From Numida meleagris (lineage: Eukaryota > Chordata > Aves > Galliformes > Numididae), in assembly GCF_002078875.1 (NCBI RefSeq), contig NC_034414.1, forward strand, positions 30,603,721-30,667,720: DNA of 64,000 nt, written 5' to 3'. Below, one piece after another: positions 51,285-63,465 of the stretch. Each line of letters begins with the position of its first letter. The stretch's first letter is position 1. A model generated the notes under the pieces. It was given only the letters and a program-made list of their open reading frames with translations, was not told the origin of the DNA and ran no database searches. A program made the translations under genes and the position numbers.

Positions 51285-51412
51285 GGATTTGAGAGATTAT
51301 GGCATCTGAAGCTCACAATGTTAAGAAACAGAAAGTATTGCATATTGAAGGTCGTCCTGTTGATCTCCCCAGAAAAAGAATTTCTTCTTCTACTAAAAAG
51401 ATCATGAAGGAG
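51285..51412 (+). CDS. KATNBL1: KATNBL1 exon 2 (start codon)
   Basis: Acceptor AAATAG| at 51284 and donor GAG|GTAAGG at 51412/51413. It holds 14 nt of 5' UTR, then ATG at 51299 and 38 codons that end in phase 0. It carries the first basic clusters, KKQK and PRKR. Confidence 0.9.
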
Positions 51413-54400
51413 GTAAGGCATTTGTGTCCTCCAATGAAACTGAAGTAAATATTCAAACAAAAGTTTATAGCTTTGTGCAGTCTAGAACTGGAGACATAGT
51501 GCTATTGAGTATGTTTTGTGTTTAGATGTGCAATAGAACTGCAATTATATTATGAGAAATATGGTAATAGGCACACTCAGGGATTGCACAGGTGTATCAT
51601 GTTGTCCACACGAGCAGCAGATAACAATTTGGTTCTGTTCATCTTTTTTACTGCAGTCTCCTCTGAAAAAGTTCTAGGTTAGGAATTCTCTTGTAAAATA
51701 AGTTCTCCCTTGCTAAGAGATGGCAAATCTGAGAGGTGGGGTAGAAGTAGCTGCACTGAAATGGACCTGCCATCCTGTTGTCATACATCTTGATCTACCT
51801 CACTGTCTAATGACACAAGTACATTCACTGGACTTTAGCAAGTCGCAAACACTTTCTCATAACTTCTTACCTTTGTTACTGGCTGAAGAAATCTGCTAAT
51901 ACAAGATGGAGTACAGAGGAAGTAGTAGGGAGGTAAGTTTACTATAAGATCACTTGAACCAGTGATAAAGATGCCAATATCATATTTATTGAGGTGATGT
52001 ATTGAAATCCACCTAGTGACTCAGTGTTAAGAAAAAAGATTTTGGCGCTGTTTTGCTTATGTATGCAACTTAAATGTTATGAATAGTACAGTTTTTGAAG
52101 TTGAAATACCAGAAGTAAATGTGTAGTACCTGTTCATATGACAACACATAGTTTTAACTTAATGTCTTAATGTTTTCCGGGTTAGTACGAAAGTTGCTTT
52201 TAAAATAAACCAGAATGTCATAATTCAACTCATATTCATTAAATAAAGTACTTAAAACATAGAAGTTTCTTATCAATTCCTAAATGCTTATCTTTATATT
52301 CAAATCCTTGCTTAACTTTTAAAGGTTTTATGAATCTCTATGGCATAACCTCAAATGAATATTGTTAGTCCTTCAGGATATTAACTTTCTGTGTGGCCTA
52401 ATAGGTATCAGGGTGCTTATATGTTTCCTTGAATGAATCTAGGATAATCAAGCTGGTGTTATCTACATCAGCCTTGATTTTTATGTTCTGCTTTGGAGAA
52501 ATATTTTCTGCTGTCATCTTTCCTAGCATCTGCTAATCTGCTGTATTATTGGCCATGAAATGTATATTAGAGTGACAGGTAATATAACTTTGCCATTGAA
52601 TACCAGAAGCTTTTTTTTATTAGTCACAGTTTACACTTCTCTGTCAATCTCTCTGATGTCACAATCCTACCTCTTCCAAAGACTCCACAAACCTGTAGTT
52701 GACTGTGGTGTTGCAAGGGCAGCTGTATGTCTATATGTCACTGTGAAATACTTTATAGAAATGTTAACGTAGCTGTGCTTCAACAGAATAGAAAAAGTGT
52801 CTGGGAGGGAATCTGCGGTAAATTTAGCCCGCAATAAAGCAGTGATGCTGTTTGAGTCTTTTTTAGTAATAGCCTGTCCTTCCTTATTCCCTTTCTCCCA
52901 GGATAAGAAATCTCCAAAACAGCTGGCTTCATACACAAACAGGTAGGAGGGTCTTGCTGTTTAGAGTCTGAGGTTTCAGGAGGGAGTGAAGCAGTGAGAA
53001 AGAAGCAGTTTAGATTTATTGCGACACCTGAACTGGCACAATGAAAAATCTGAATTGTACTGACGGTGTTTGTTGTTCGTCCATTTCCATAATAATGAGT
53101 TTGTGTTTTAAAAAAAAAAAAGCAGGAAAAAAATATTGGTGGTAGATCTTATTTCTGATAACCAAGTTGTTATGAGGCTATATACTGGGGGTAAAATGCT
53201 GAAGTAGCTTGTAAGTTTACTGCTGAGTTCATGATGATATATTTTACCTTAATACCAAGTGTTGGCTTAGGTTTAGAATTACCTTTACTAAAATACTGAT
53301 GTATTTTTGCAGAATAACAGTTGGAAAAACGGTGACCAGTCCCTTATCTCTCTTCAAAGCAGTACATTGTAAAAGAAAAGTCCATTGTTATACTGCAAAG
53401 CCTTGTTATAAGAAGAAACAGTTCCCTAAATCAAGGGGCTGTAACATGGCAAATAAAGAAAATGAACTGGCTTGTGCAGGGAATCTGCCAGCAAAACTGA
53501 ATGACAGTCGTACACACTTGCTGAATTCTAGTGACTCTGGTTCATCTCAAACAGAAGGCCCCTCTTCGAAATACAGCGCATTTTTTTCAGAGGTAAGTTG
53601 AGCTGAAAGAAATTTGAATTCAACATAAGTATTTTTAGTAGTTTTTGTATAGTTAGCTGTGGAAGTTTTTGAATAGATTTGTTTTCTTAACATACAGATT
53701 GGCTCAGTTTGTGATTTGCAGTCTTTATTCCTCAGTTGACTATGATTCAGTTGCCAACAGTAGTAGTCCTGCCACTTTATCAGCACAAGCTTAGATCTGA
53801 CATCCTAGTTTAATGTCAGATCATACCAGCACCAAGTGAAAAATATTGTGTTGGCTGGGTTAGATTTCATGACTGAAGATGCATGGCCTCATTTATTTTT
53901 GAAGGCATTAGTGTATGGACAGGAGTAAGCTGGTGAGGTTGGATGGGACTGTTTTTAATAGTGTTAGTTTGGTGTCAATGAAAGCAACTTAAATGATTAT
54001 ATAACACTGTTCTTACTGAGATTACTTAAGGAAACCCAAATGTTTGCAGAGCTTTTGAAACTGGCTACAACATCAGACTGATATGAAATAAATGTGTTTT
54101 GTGACAGGGCTTTTTAAGTCCTTTTCTGTTGAGGTTTCCCTTTCTTTCAGTGTAGATGTTTTAAACGCCTGCAGACCTCACTAGGTAACAAAGTGAGTCA
54201 TGGCAGAAGGCATGACATGTAAGACTGTCACCATACTGTCTCTTCATGGCAGCCTCTACTTACAGTACCATGAAGAGAGCGCTCTGGAGGTTACAAGTCA
54301 GTGGTACCCTTAAAACACCATTTAAATTAATGCTGATGCTGCATAGGAGATATCGTGGACTTTCTGGGCTGCAAACTCATGCTGCTGGCTCATATTAAAT

Positions 54401-57400
54401 TTTTCATCTACCAGCATGCACAAGTCCTTCTCTGCAGGGCTCCTCTGAGCTCAATCAACTTGTCACTCAGCCTATATTCATGTTTAGGATTGTCCCAACC
54501 CAAGCTGAGACTTGGACTTGGCCTTGCTGAATTTTATACAGAGCTTACTCTTTAGCCTGTCCAAGTTCTTCTGGATGGCTTTCCTTTCCTCCAGTACATT
54601 GACTGTACTTGATGTCATCTGCAGACTTGCTGAGGGTGCGCTCAATCCCACAGTCTGTGTCACCAACAAATATGTTAAATAATACTGATCCATGTACCAA
54701 TTCCTGAGGAATACCACTTGTTACTGGTCTCCACCCAGACATTGAGCTGTTGACTGCAACTCCTTGAGTGTGACCATCCAGTCAATTCTTAACCACTGAG
54801 TGGTCCATCCATGAAATCCATGTCTCTAAGAGACAACACTGGACAGAAGAAGCAGACAGAAGATGAAGCAGGATTGCACAGAGAAACTGAAGGGCCAGTT
54901 TACTGGCAACAGATAATGCTTTAACTGGATTTGAGAGCTATAGGTGATTGTGCAGTGTTCATTCCAATCAAAGATATATTTTAATAAAATACCTAAATTT
55001 CAGTTTGAGAATAAGCTTCTTCAGAAACGAACTTTTCTGTCAGGCATGAGTAATTACATGTATTATTCCAAACTAAATTTTTGAAGTTCTCAAAATTGAT
55101 AAGCATCTAAATAAGCACTTCTCAAAGTTGGTGAGACTTACAGGTTAATGCTTGTGAGTGCTCTAATTATTAGTTATCTCTATTCAGGTGTTTGCAGACC
55201 TTATTCTTGCAGATTTTAGGTAATGTAGAAAGTCTCTTGGTGCCTTGTGCCAAGGGAAATTTGTATTCTAAGGCTATTATTAGGATAACTTCTACTGACC
55301 ATACGGCTGGTAAAATATATTTTCATGTAGTGCATTACCATACTATAGAGCAGCTTATTGTGTCATTGCTGGCTACTTACCTTGCAGTAAATTTCTTTTG
55401 TATTCTTAAAAACATACAGGTTTCTCAGGACCATGAAACTATGGCTCAAGTTCTTTTCAGCAGGAATCTGAGGCTGAATGTAGCTTTAACCTTTTGGAGA
55501 AGAAGAAGTATAAGTGAACTGGTAGCCTACCTAGTGAGGTAAACTTGAGTCTCTCTTCCTTTATATTCTTAAAGTGGTACCAAAAACCAAATATGATGCA
55601 GTCTTTTAGGATTTCTTTAAATCTTGTAACTTAACTATAATTACTTATTAGTGGAAACATAGTTCAACCTATGGTCGACCAGTAACACTTATTTTATCTT
55701 TCATGTTTGTAGGATACAAGATCTTGGAGTCGTAGTAGACTGCCTTCCTGTGCTTACAAACAGGTACAAACAAAACACGGGGCATGAGAATGCTCTATGC
55801 CCACAGTGAAGTTCTGGCACTTCTGAAACATCTGTTTTTTTTTTAAGTTTACAGGAAGAAAAACCATATATTTCAGTCGGCTGTTGTGTAGATCTTTTGC
55901 CTTTAGTGAAATCACTGCTTAAAAGCAAATATGAAGAGTAAGTATCAACTTCAGGTGTCTAAATACTATACCTTCCTGGCTGTGTGGTGCCCACGTGTTT
56001 AAAGATGTTTGGTGCTCTGACTCATCTTCCCTCCCACCAACCCTGCCTTTCTTGAGGAAACACCTACCTAAAGGAGCTTCCACGTGAGCCCTTATATTGT
56101 TCTTAATAACATTCAGTGGTTTAAAGAAAAAAACTTCCGCAGGGTTGAGAACCATGGGGGAGTTAGTTTTTGACTTCGTGTAGATACATTCATTCTAAAC
56201 AGTAAAGCACAATGGCAGCAAGGTTTCAACATATTCTGTAACATGAAATCAACAAAACTTCCAAATATAACATAAATAATCTTTTACTACTTTTTAAGAA
56301 GAACTTTAGTTTACAACTTAGAAAATGAGAAGATAAGCAATTGTCTAAAATTGAGAATTTGTCTAGGTTTGTCTTCCAAAACAGAAAATGTGTTGCTTTC
56401 TAAACTGTATTCTTGCTTGTATGAAGGTATTAGCTGACTTGTGGATATTTGAATTGTGTGAAATATGTTATTGCAGATATGTGATAGTTGGTCTAAACTG
56501 GCTTCAAGCTGTCATTAAAAGATGGTGGTCAGAACTATCTGCACATACAGAGAGGGTGGAGGACGGGTGAGTATAGTGCTGGAAAACATTTCAAGTTTCT
56601 GCAGCTTATTTCATGTCAAAATCCCTATTAATGCTGATCAACAGGAGAAAGTAGAAGTTTAAAAGCACTTAAGTTCTTTAGTTGTTAAGTCACAAGTGGT
56701 GCTTGGAAGCTCGCTTTAAAGATTATCATATTATTGTATTTCTTTTGCTTTTAGCTTCTAACAAATAAAGAATATAGTTATACTGGGGTAGTAAGTGCTG
56801 CAGAAGTAAAAAAAAAAAAAGTTGATCTGAGTTTATGATAGTATCAAGACTAAAGCTATGTACAGTATTAAACACCTGTTTCAAGCAAAGTCTGGGAAAC
56901 TGTAGTATATATGTTAAAAACTATTACTGGTTGTTTTTCAGAAATATGAATATTTTAAAACAACAATTAAGTGAATTATGGGAACAAGAAAATCATCTTA
57001 CTCTGGTTCCAGGATATACTGGTAATATAGCAAAGGTAATCCAGTTACAGTTGCTGAGTGATCAGTATAGCTATACCATTTATACATGTAGTATTTGTCT
57101 TAGTGGATGCTATTTACTCTAAACTACTGAAGGCTAGAACTGTATCAGCTGTTAGAGTATTTTTCACCATGCTCAAGTATATTGCATAGTCCTTACAGAA
57201 ATCTGAAGTTCTAGTAGTAGTGTGGTTTAGAATGCTAATGATGAATTTTTACCCTTTATTTTTGTCCTTTATAAAGTATCTCTTTAATCAAGTTTAATAA
57301 AATAGTAAATAGTAGTAAGCCTTAGGATGTTTAAAAAAAGGGTTCAGATAAGTAAGTAGACTGAAGGACAGATGTTTTCTTTAAAATCTGCTGTACCTCA

Positions 57401-58597
57401 TCTGTGTAAGTGTGATGCAGCAGATTCTCAGTCTGGCAGTGCTGGTAGCATTTGCACGTGAAGTGACCAGGATAAGTGACGGTATGCTAAATTCTAAATC
57501 TTTTTCTGGCCTAATGCTTAGAAAGTAGTGATTTTGTGGAGGGCAGAAGAGTGGCTCCATCTGAAGTGAATCCCCTCTTTGCCTTTCTTGGCATACTTAC
57601 AGTATCAGTTCTGTGTGTGCTGTGTGGTAAATACGTGATGTGCTGTGCATGGTACTCATCTCTCTAAAGGTAGTTTTTCTGAGGCTGGGCACCGAAGGTT
57701 ACACTGAGCAAGAAACCTCCCTCCCGCTGACATGACTTGAGAAAGGCAGGGAATGACCCATGACATAAAGCAGCCATTTGACTGGAGATAGGGTTAGAGT
57801 CAACTTGAAAAGAATTTAAAGATTGCCTGCTTTATTTATACGTGTAGGAGAATTTTACAGTGCTATAGAATTTGTTGCATTGGTGTATCAAGCTAATAAG
57901 TTTATTATCCATCTGGGACTGCTCTGGTTCCCTGTCTGGAATTTAGGTATCTCTGCACAGACAACTACATACTTCTTACGGAGTCTCAGACAGCTGAGAT
58001 GGAGAAGAATCAACTAACTCTCTACTGATAGAGCAATGGGAGCTTACAATATAGATTGCCCAGCTCTTCTGATGGATCAGTGTAGCAGTTATAGCTAGTG
58101 TCAATTTTTCTCTAAGATTCTTTCTGTTCATTTGCCTCCTTCTTAAGGTTCACCAGGATAGTTTGTGACCAAGGGCACCTGAACAAGTCAGGAGCAAAGG
58201 AATAGCATAAGAATGTTGGAGGGGCGCAGGGCGGGTAGGAAGAATGACTCTTAATAAACATTTCATATACATAATATCACTAAATGATAGTTTTGTATCT
58301 TGCCATTAGTGTTTGTGAAGTGAGCAAAGAAACCCTAAGTTGATGGCTTTTGAAAATTAGTCCCACTGTGCTCATAAGCATAGTATAAAAAATTGTTCTT
58401 GAAAACATGAGCTAAAAATAATCCTGAACTAGTGAATATTCTGAAATTTGGCCTAAGCATAATTCTTATATTATGGTCCTGATTGATTAACCTATCTCAG
58501 ACGTACAGTTGATATTACAGCTGTAGGTAATGTGACAAATACTGTCGTTTTTCTTTCCTTCTAGGATGTAAATGCTTATTTATTACAACTATGTTGA
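51299..58597 (+). CDS. KATNBL1: KATNBL1, katanin regulatory subunit B1-like 1
   Basis: Nine coding exons join as 51299-51412, 52902-52942, 53313-53592, 55420-55538, 55713-55763, 55848-55937, 56477-56566, 56942-57035 and 58565-58597. They total 912 nt, or 303 codons plus TGA, against about 304 residues in mammals. The N-terminal half (about residues 1-145) is basic, with KKQK, PRKR and CKRKVH clusters that fit nuclear import, and the well-kept segment [12 protein letters not shown]. The C-terminal half (about 146-303) is the con80 domain of katanin p80, with [47 protein letters not shown] and [20 protein letters not shown]. In mammals the con80 domain binds the p60 ATPases KATNA1 and KATNAL1 and modulates microtubule severing; the protein sits in the nucleus in interphase and at spindle poles in mitosis. 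It lacks the WD40 propeller of KATNB1. The start in exon 2 is the conserved MASE start with A at -3 and G at +4. Every junction keeps the frame, so the gene looks intact. Confidence 0.96.
52902..52942 (+). CDS. KATNBL1: KATNBL1 exon 3 (41 nt)
   Basis: Acceptor CTCCCAG| and donor ACAG|GTAGGA. This very short exon encodes [13 protein letters not shown] and the first two bases of an Arg codon. At 41 nt its skipping would shift the frame. Confidence 0.93.
53313..53592 (+). CDS. KATNBL1: KATNBL1 exon 4 (280 nt)
   Basis: Acceptor TTTTTGCAG| and donor GAG|GTAAGT. It completes the Arg codon and encodes 93 codons: a variable Lys/Arg/Cys-rich part ([13 protein letters not shown]) and the strongly conserved [14 protein letters not shown] and [18 protein letters not shown] segment, a Ser-rich linker likely to be phosphorylated. 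Confidence 0.95.
54239..54278. repeat. Perfect 11-bp inverted repeat in intron 4
   Basis: TCTCTTCATGG (54239-54249) pairs exactly with CCATGAAGAGA (54268-54278) around an 18-base loop. It lies just before the antisense CR1 relic in the same intron. Confidence 0.8.
54345..54830 (-). mobile_element. Old CR1 RT fragment, antisense in KATNBL1 intron 4
   Basis: On the minus strand it reads in CR1 ORF2 order: [28 protein letters not shown] and '[12 protein letters not shown]' (the reverse-transcriptase region with a degraded YADD-type box, here SADD), then the RT tail near 54360-54400 (TTTCTGGGCTGCAAACTCAT on +). Stops and frameshifts break it. It lies wholly within the intron and opposite to the gene. 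Confidence 0.85.
55420..55538 (+). CDS. KATNBL1: KATNBL1 exon 5 (start of con80)
   Basis: Acceptor CATACAG| and donor TGAG|GTAAAC. It encodes residues 146-184 and two bases of the next codon. [16 protein letters not shown] opens the con80 domain. Confidence 0.95.
55713..55763 (+). CDS. KATNBL1: KATNBL1 exon 6 (51 nt)
   Basis: Acceptor TTTGTAG| and donor ACAG|GTACAA. It encodes [16 protein letters not shown] with split codons at both ends. It starts and ends in the same phase, so it is an in-frame cassette. Confidence 0.94.
55848..55937 (+). CDS. KATNBL1: KATNBL1 exon 7 (90 nt)
   Basis: The acceptor is TTTTTTTAAG|, with A in place of C at -3, behind an 84-nt intron. The donor is GA|GTAAGT. 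It encodes [18 protein letters not shown] and the rest of that helix pair up to KSKYE. Confidence 0.93.
56477..56566 (+). CDS. KATNBL1: KATNBL1 exon 8 (90 nt)
   Basis: Acceptor TTATTGCAG| and donor GG|GTGAGT. It encodes [20 protein letters not shown], the most conserved part of con80, and the following charged stretch to VED. Confidence 0.95.
56942..57035 (+). CDS. KATNBL1: KATNBL1 exon 9 (94 nt)
   Basis: Acceptor TGTTTTTCAG| and donor AAAG|GTAATC. It encodes [18 protein letters not shown] and [13 protein letters not shown], and ends in phase 0. Confidence 0.95.
58565..58597 (+). CDS. KATNBL1: KATNBL1 exon 10, coding part
   Basis: Acceptor TCCTTCTAG|. It encodes [10 protein letters not shown], then TGA at 58595-58597. 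The mammalian protein ends at the same place with a very similar tail, so the stop is in the expected position. Confidence 0.93.
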   Translation, partial: DVNAYLLQLC

Positions 58598-61500
58598 CGT
58601 GATTGAGAAATGATGTGCTTATGTGGTGAAACAATCCCCTGAAATGTTCCTGAAGTATGTACTATTTCTGAAAGCCTTCTGAGAATATTGGTGGAAGAGA
58701 ACTGAACTGTCAAGCTGTTTAATGAAACCACTAACGAAATCCTAACAATCTACTTCACATTGAAGTGGAAAAATGTCTAGTAGGAGCAAGTTTTACTTCA
58801 GTGAGGTGAAAGTGCACTATGAAAACTGTATGCTTTTGCTGCATTTGGGATTCATTCAGTTACTCGGTATTCACTGTTTTCCTACAGCATTGCATAAAAG
58901 ATGAATTCAACTGGTTCTGCCATCTTTTCTGACTGACATTCATAAAGAACCAACGAAAGCAATCAGCATTAAGAGCTTTTAAGTGTTTATTCACAAGAAC
59001 TCCAAAATGCACAACTATCTTCCAACTATATTAAAGACAACTCTGAAATATTCAATTACTACTTTGTTTTAATTGAAACTAAAGACATTTTTGTTTGCAC
59101 TATTGAAAAAATATACAACAACAATGCCTTAATTAATAGTGTTTGAAAAAGCCAATGTGTTGAGATGCAAGTAGCTATTATGTTCAGATTGTGATGAAAA
59201 ACTGCTAAAAAAAAAAATCAGGGTTTCACATTGTGTAGTTGTTCATGAAACATTGCACAGGTACAAAAAATCACGTATGACAAATATAAATACCTAAAGT
59301 TAAGCTTGGATAAACAGTTACTACAAATGTGAGCAGAATGGTGAATATGTTTAACAAATGTTTTTATATTGTATGTGGATTTCTAACATGATATCTTGTT
59401 CTGTATCATTTAAACTACATGCAAATAAGTAAATATATTAAATGTATCTACTGTTTTTCTTCTCAAGTTCATAAAAATAATTTCTAGAACAACTTCTTCC
59501 ACAGTACTTTCTATTGTAGATATTTATATCTATTATTTGTGAAATGTTTACAGCCAGACAAGGCCATTGTTATTCAAGTCACATCATTCATGTTCTACCT
59601 CCTTTAAGAAACTGACAAAAAACTTTTGCAAAATCAGTCAATTACTAATCTGATTTAATGATGTCAAATTAGTACTACTTTAAACCGAAAAAAAAAAAAA
59701 GCATTGAAAAAACAGTCAGCTTTTACTCTCCTACTGCTGTCCTTTGCTATTTTAATTTAAAAGCTACACATTAGTAGCTCTGAGGGAGTTTTGATTTTTA
59801 GGTTTGCTTCTCTATTTTTATCTTCTGGTTAGGAAGCATGCTTTTCCAATTAAAGCATATGAAGTGCCAGTTTTTCACTTAAACAGAAAACAACACCAAA
59901 TCAACTTTCTAAAAAATGAAAAAAGAATGATCAATACTTGGAAGGGTTATATTCATGCCTAGCATTAAATGAATGCACTTTTACTGAAATGTCAGGCAAA
60001 AGACTAGTGTGTTTTGTTTTGCGTTTTTTTTTTTACTTTACAGATGAAACTAATGAAATTTAAACTCGTAGTGATCAACAGCTCTAGGCCTCCTGTTACT
60101 TCATTTATATTTGATATATACAATGTTATTGCTGATTTCTGAAGGCCAATTAGAAATCTGTCATCAGAACTTGGTGCTCTTTGGTTATTAGAATATTCTT
60201 TAAACCATCAAATGTTTTGTGCTACAGGCCATCAACTACAGGGAAGAATGTTTGAGACATCCCAAGATTGAAACTTTCATTGGGACAATTTCCTGAGATG
60301 CATAGCACAACGTAGCTGGAATTATGCATAAGTGGAGGTATTTCACACTGCAAAGATCTTGAGGCAGAACTTAGTGTTTCTCAGAATATTTTTTCTGTCA
60401 AGTAAAAATTGAACTACAATACAATAATGTTATTTTCTTTATTGTTCTTTGGAGCACTGAAATATAAAGCTAACAAAGGCTGACTTTGCAGTTTGGGAGG
60501 TAACTGCTGGAGCTCTTATGTGGCTTCTCAAGGAGCATACTATTAAGGTGATGGAAACTCAGTTTTTAATTTATCCTGTTTTGTTTATTTTAATAGACAA
60601 GGTGAAAAAATTCATGGCCGTATAATTTAGACAATAGAAGAAGTAATCACGAATTAAAATGAAATTGCTACTATTCAAAAACTCAGCTTAATAATAGATG
60701 TGAACACAGTCTTATACTGAACTCTGCATATGGCCATGGATTTTACAATATATAGCTGTGGATGGTGCTTTTTTTTAATGACAAGGTAAAATTGTCCTTA
60801 GGATTATTATTGATGAGTAATAAAATAATGGATTTTTTAACTGCCAAAAGTTGTATTTTGACAGCATTGATAATACAATATTAAACTTTAAGTCATTAGT
60901 ATCTGTGCCTTATTTAAAATGATCTTGTTTGTTCAGAAAGCTTTTACTTGAAGAGTAAACTAGGACTCGCCCTTCTCCTAGGCTGGAGTTACAGAAGCCT
61001 TCTGGGGAATTGCCTCAAATTTAAAATGTTTAAATAGATAAATATTTACAAAAAATATAAATATATATAATGTAACCATCAGAGTTTAGGCAGTGCTGAA
61101 GAGTGGAGACTGAAAAAGCTACCCCATTAATGAGCTGGGTATAAAGAAGCTAGCATAACCTAACCATTATGTATAACCCCATTTGGAAGGAGTCACACCT
61201 GCTTCTCAGTGAAGAGTATTCTGCAGTGGAACACCCTTATATCACACGTAGGTACTGCTGTTCCAGGCTATATAGTAGTGCTGACAAATCATTGGTATTA
61301 AAAAATTAGCATCAACTTTTCAGGAGCTTATCTTCTGCAGGGAGATGTAATTTAAGTCATCTTTCTGTTTCTGTGGGCTGCCTTATTGTTATCAGAGGGT
61401 GTGGTTTTAATACTTGGGTAGCAAGAGAGGTGAGAGAATAGGAAAGGCCAAAAAATATCACCCCATGCCCTCAACTGTGTGACATCAGTCCCATTACTTT

Positions 61501-61615
61501 ATTTTGTGTATCCTAAAGTAACTTGTATTTTCTTTTTCTGCTATCTGAAGTAGGCAAATTTTGTATTTTATCTATTGCATTGAAAACCAATAAAATTTTT
61601 CAAGACAGATGCTAG
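58598..61615 (+). other. KATNBL1: KATNBL1 3' UTR (end uncertain)
   Basis: AT-rich sequence after the stop codon with several poly(A) signal candidates: ATTAAA at 59030-59035, AATAAA at 60819-60824 and AATAAA at 61589-61594. The last has GU/U-rich sequence downstream (about 61622-61668) and is the best match for a distal end. A Pumilio-type TGTAGATA lies at 59515-59522. No coding sequence is recognised here. How much of this is transcribed cannot be told from sequence. Confidence 0.5.
61589..61594 (+). terminator. KATNBL1: Candidate distal poly(A) signal
   Basis: AATAAA with a GU-rich stretch downstream (TTCTTGGTTATTTTCCTGTC at 61624-61643, then GGTGGATGTTTTTGTATG). It would end the KATNBL1 transcript near 61.61 kb. 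Confidence 0.45.
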
Positions 61616-61619
61616 TATC

Positions 61620-63460
61620 AGGGTTCTTGGTTATTTTCCTGTCTTGAAGAGGTGGATGTTTTTGTATGCAAGAAATTTTGCATAAGGAAGATTTATCTTG
61701 CAACTTACAAATAGTTGCTTTACAATGTTCATCTTCATAGGTCTTCCAGTGTTACAGAAGACTGTATATGCAGAGATCTGCAGCTGTATTTTGTCTCCAG
61801 TCTTCTGGTGGAAAGGGAAGCAATCATATGGCTCAGGCAGCTATTTGAGAGTACAAAGCAATGCAAATCACGCTACTGGTGTGAGGCTACTCCAACCTTT
61901 GAACGGTGCAAATTCTTCAGTTTACAAAAGCAGTTGGTTCTTGCATGGGGAACTTACTTAAATTGAACTCATGCTCTGTTAGAGGAGGGAAAAAAAGCAG
62001 TTCTTAATAGCCTCTGTAAATGTCAGACATAGTTTAACATCTGTCTTTAGTCTACCTTCTTATACGTGATAGTAGTTGTAGGCTACAGCTAAAGAATCAC
62101 TGAGGGAATAAAGTGAGTGTGCTTGTGTTGCTAGTGCTCATATTATCCTCATATTATCCTTTAATCCTTTATTTTAATTCCCTGTTGAATGCTTTGTTTT
62201 CTGCCTTGGAATGAGACTAAATGCAAGATTTGTCTCCACATATTCCCCCCCATACGCTCATTTTTCAGCACTTAATGATGTTATTTCTTCCTCTTTGTAG
62301 TCTAAACATACTATGAGTATCTACTGTTCAGTTGGGGGAGGGTGAAAGTTGACAAAATAAAGGTAAGACAGTTAATTTGAAAGCTATTGTGAGAACTTTC
62401 CCTCTTAAACTTGTAACACAAGTTTTATTAATATCTGCTAATTGAAGTGGACTTTCATGGCTGCAAGCTGAAGTCTGAACTTGATTTTTACTCTAAATAA
62501 GCATAGCTGCAGGGTTTTCTTTTCCTTGAGGGACTAAGCTATACTCCAATACCAACCTGTAGTATGGGGATAGGGATATGGTGCTGTCACTTAACGTAGA
62601 AATGACCACACAGACTTGAAGGATTGCAGGCCTGCAGTATTTTTGTTTACATAATGGTGATAGTTTGTAGTGTATCTCTTTATGTAGACTTAAGCAATAT
62701 AATTGGTGACTTCAAAACGAGGTCTGTTGCTTTCAAGTTGCATGTGGCACATACTTGTTTCTGATTGACAAGATCCCTGCTTTAATTCAGGCACTGTTTA
62801 CCTGGAGTGATGGGGGGTAGGTAGACACCAGTAGTCAGCTGTCCCATTTTGACATCTGTATGTTACTGTAAAAGAATGCAAGAAGGCAATTTTTATGTTT
62901 TCTAGCAGTTCTATTTTTTTACTTCTTACTAGTAAAGCTATTTGAATTATCTTTGGAAAGTGGTGGTCCCCAAAACACAAACAATAAAAACACTTTTATA
63001 AATATGTAAAGTAATATGTTTATGTGAATAATGTTATTCTGTGAATTTCAGAAGGAGACTGTTCTCTATGTGTTTGACTTGAAAGAAACAAAACTAATGG
63101 ATTTTACAGATTGCAACCATTTTGATTGTTACTTTTTGTGAGCACTGTATGTATTGTGAAACTACTAAATATCAAGGTAGTGTTACATTCCAAGGCTGCC
63201 TGCTATTGTGGGTGTGTTAGAATAAATACATGCCCTAACATCATATTTTAAGGTGAGTTGTAAACAGTTTCAAATATCTCTTGTAATTTAGGTAGATGGT
63301 TCTTATTCAAGTTATATTATCAGCGTAGCTTCATTTTCAAAAAGTCAGAATTATGTTTGGCTCTTGCAGTTGTTTTCAGATATTCTGTGGGTTGAAAGCC
63401 ATAGTCAAATAGTTTATTAAACATATTGGCATCAGAAAAATAGCCAGCATTTTGTGATAA
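61620..63460. other. Intergenic downstream of KATNBL1
   Basis: No gene recognised. Overlapping short frames at 61.7-61.97 kb have no known domain. An 11-bp unit, CTCATATTATC, is repeated perfectly twice at 62137-62158. Confidence 0.55.
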
Positions 63461-63465
63461 CAGGC

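Noticed and set aside
55192..55542. 116-codon frame read as a separate small protein
   Set aside because: Its last ~40 codons are KATNBL1 exon 5 and the upstream part is intron 4 read-through. A clear acceptor lies at 55418-55419.
61698..61966. Two overlapping + strand frames downstream of KATNBL1, considered as exons of the next gene
   Set aside because: They overlap in different frames, have no acceptor and donor at useful places and match no neighbour gene that I know, such as EMC7.
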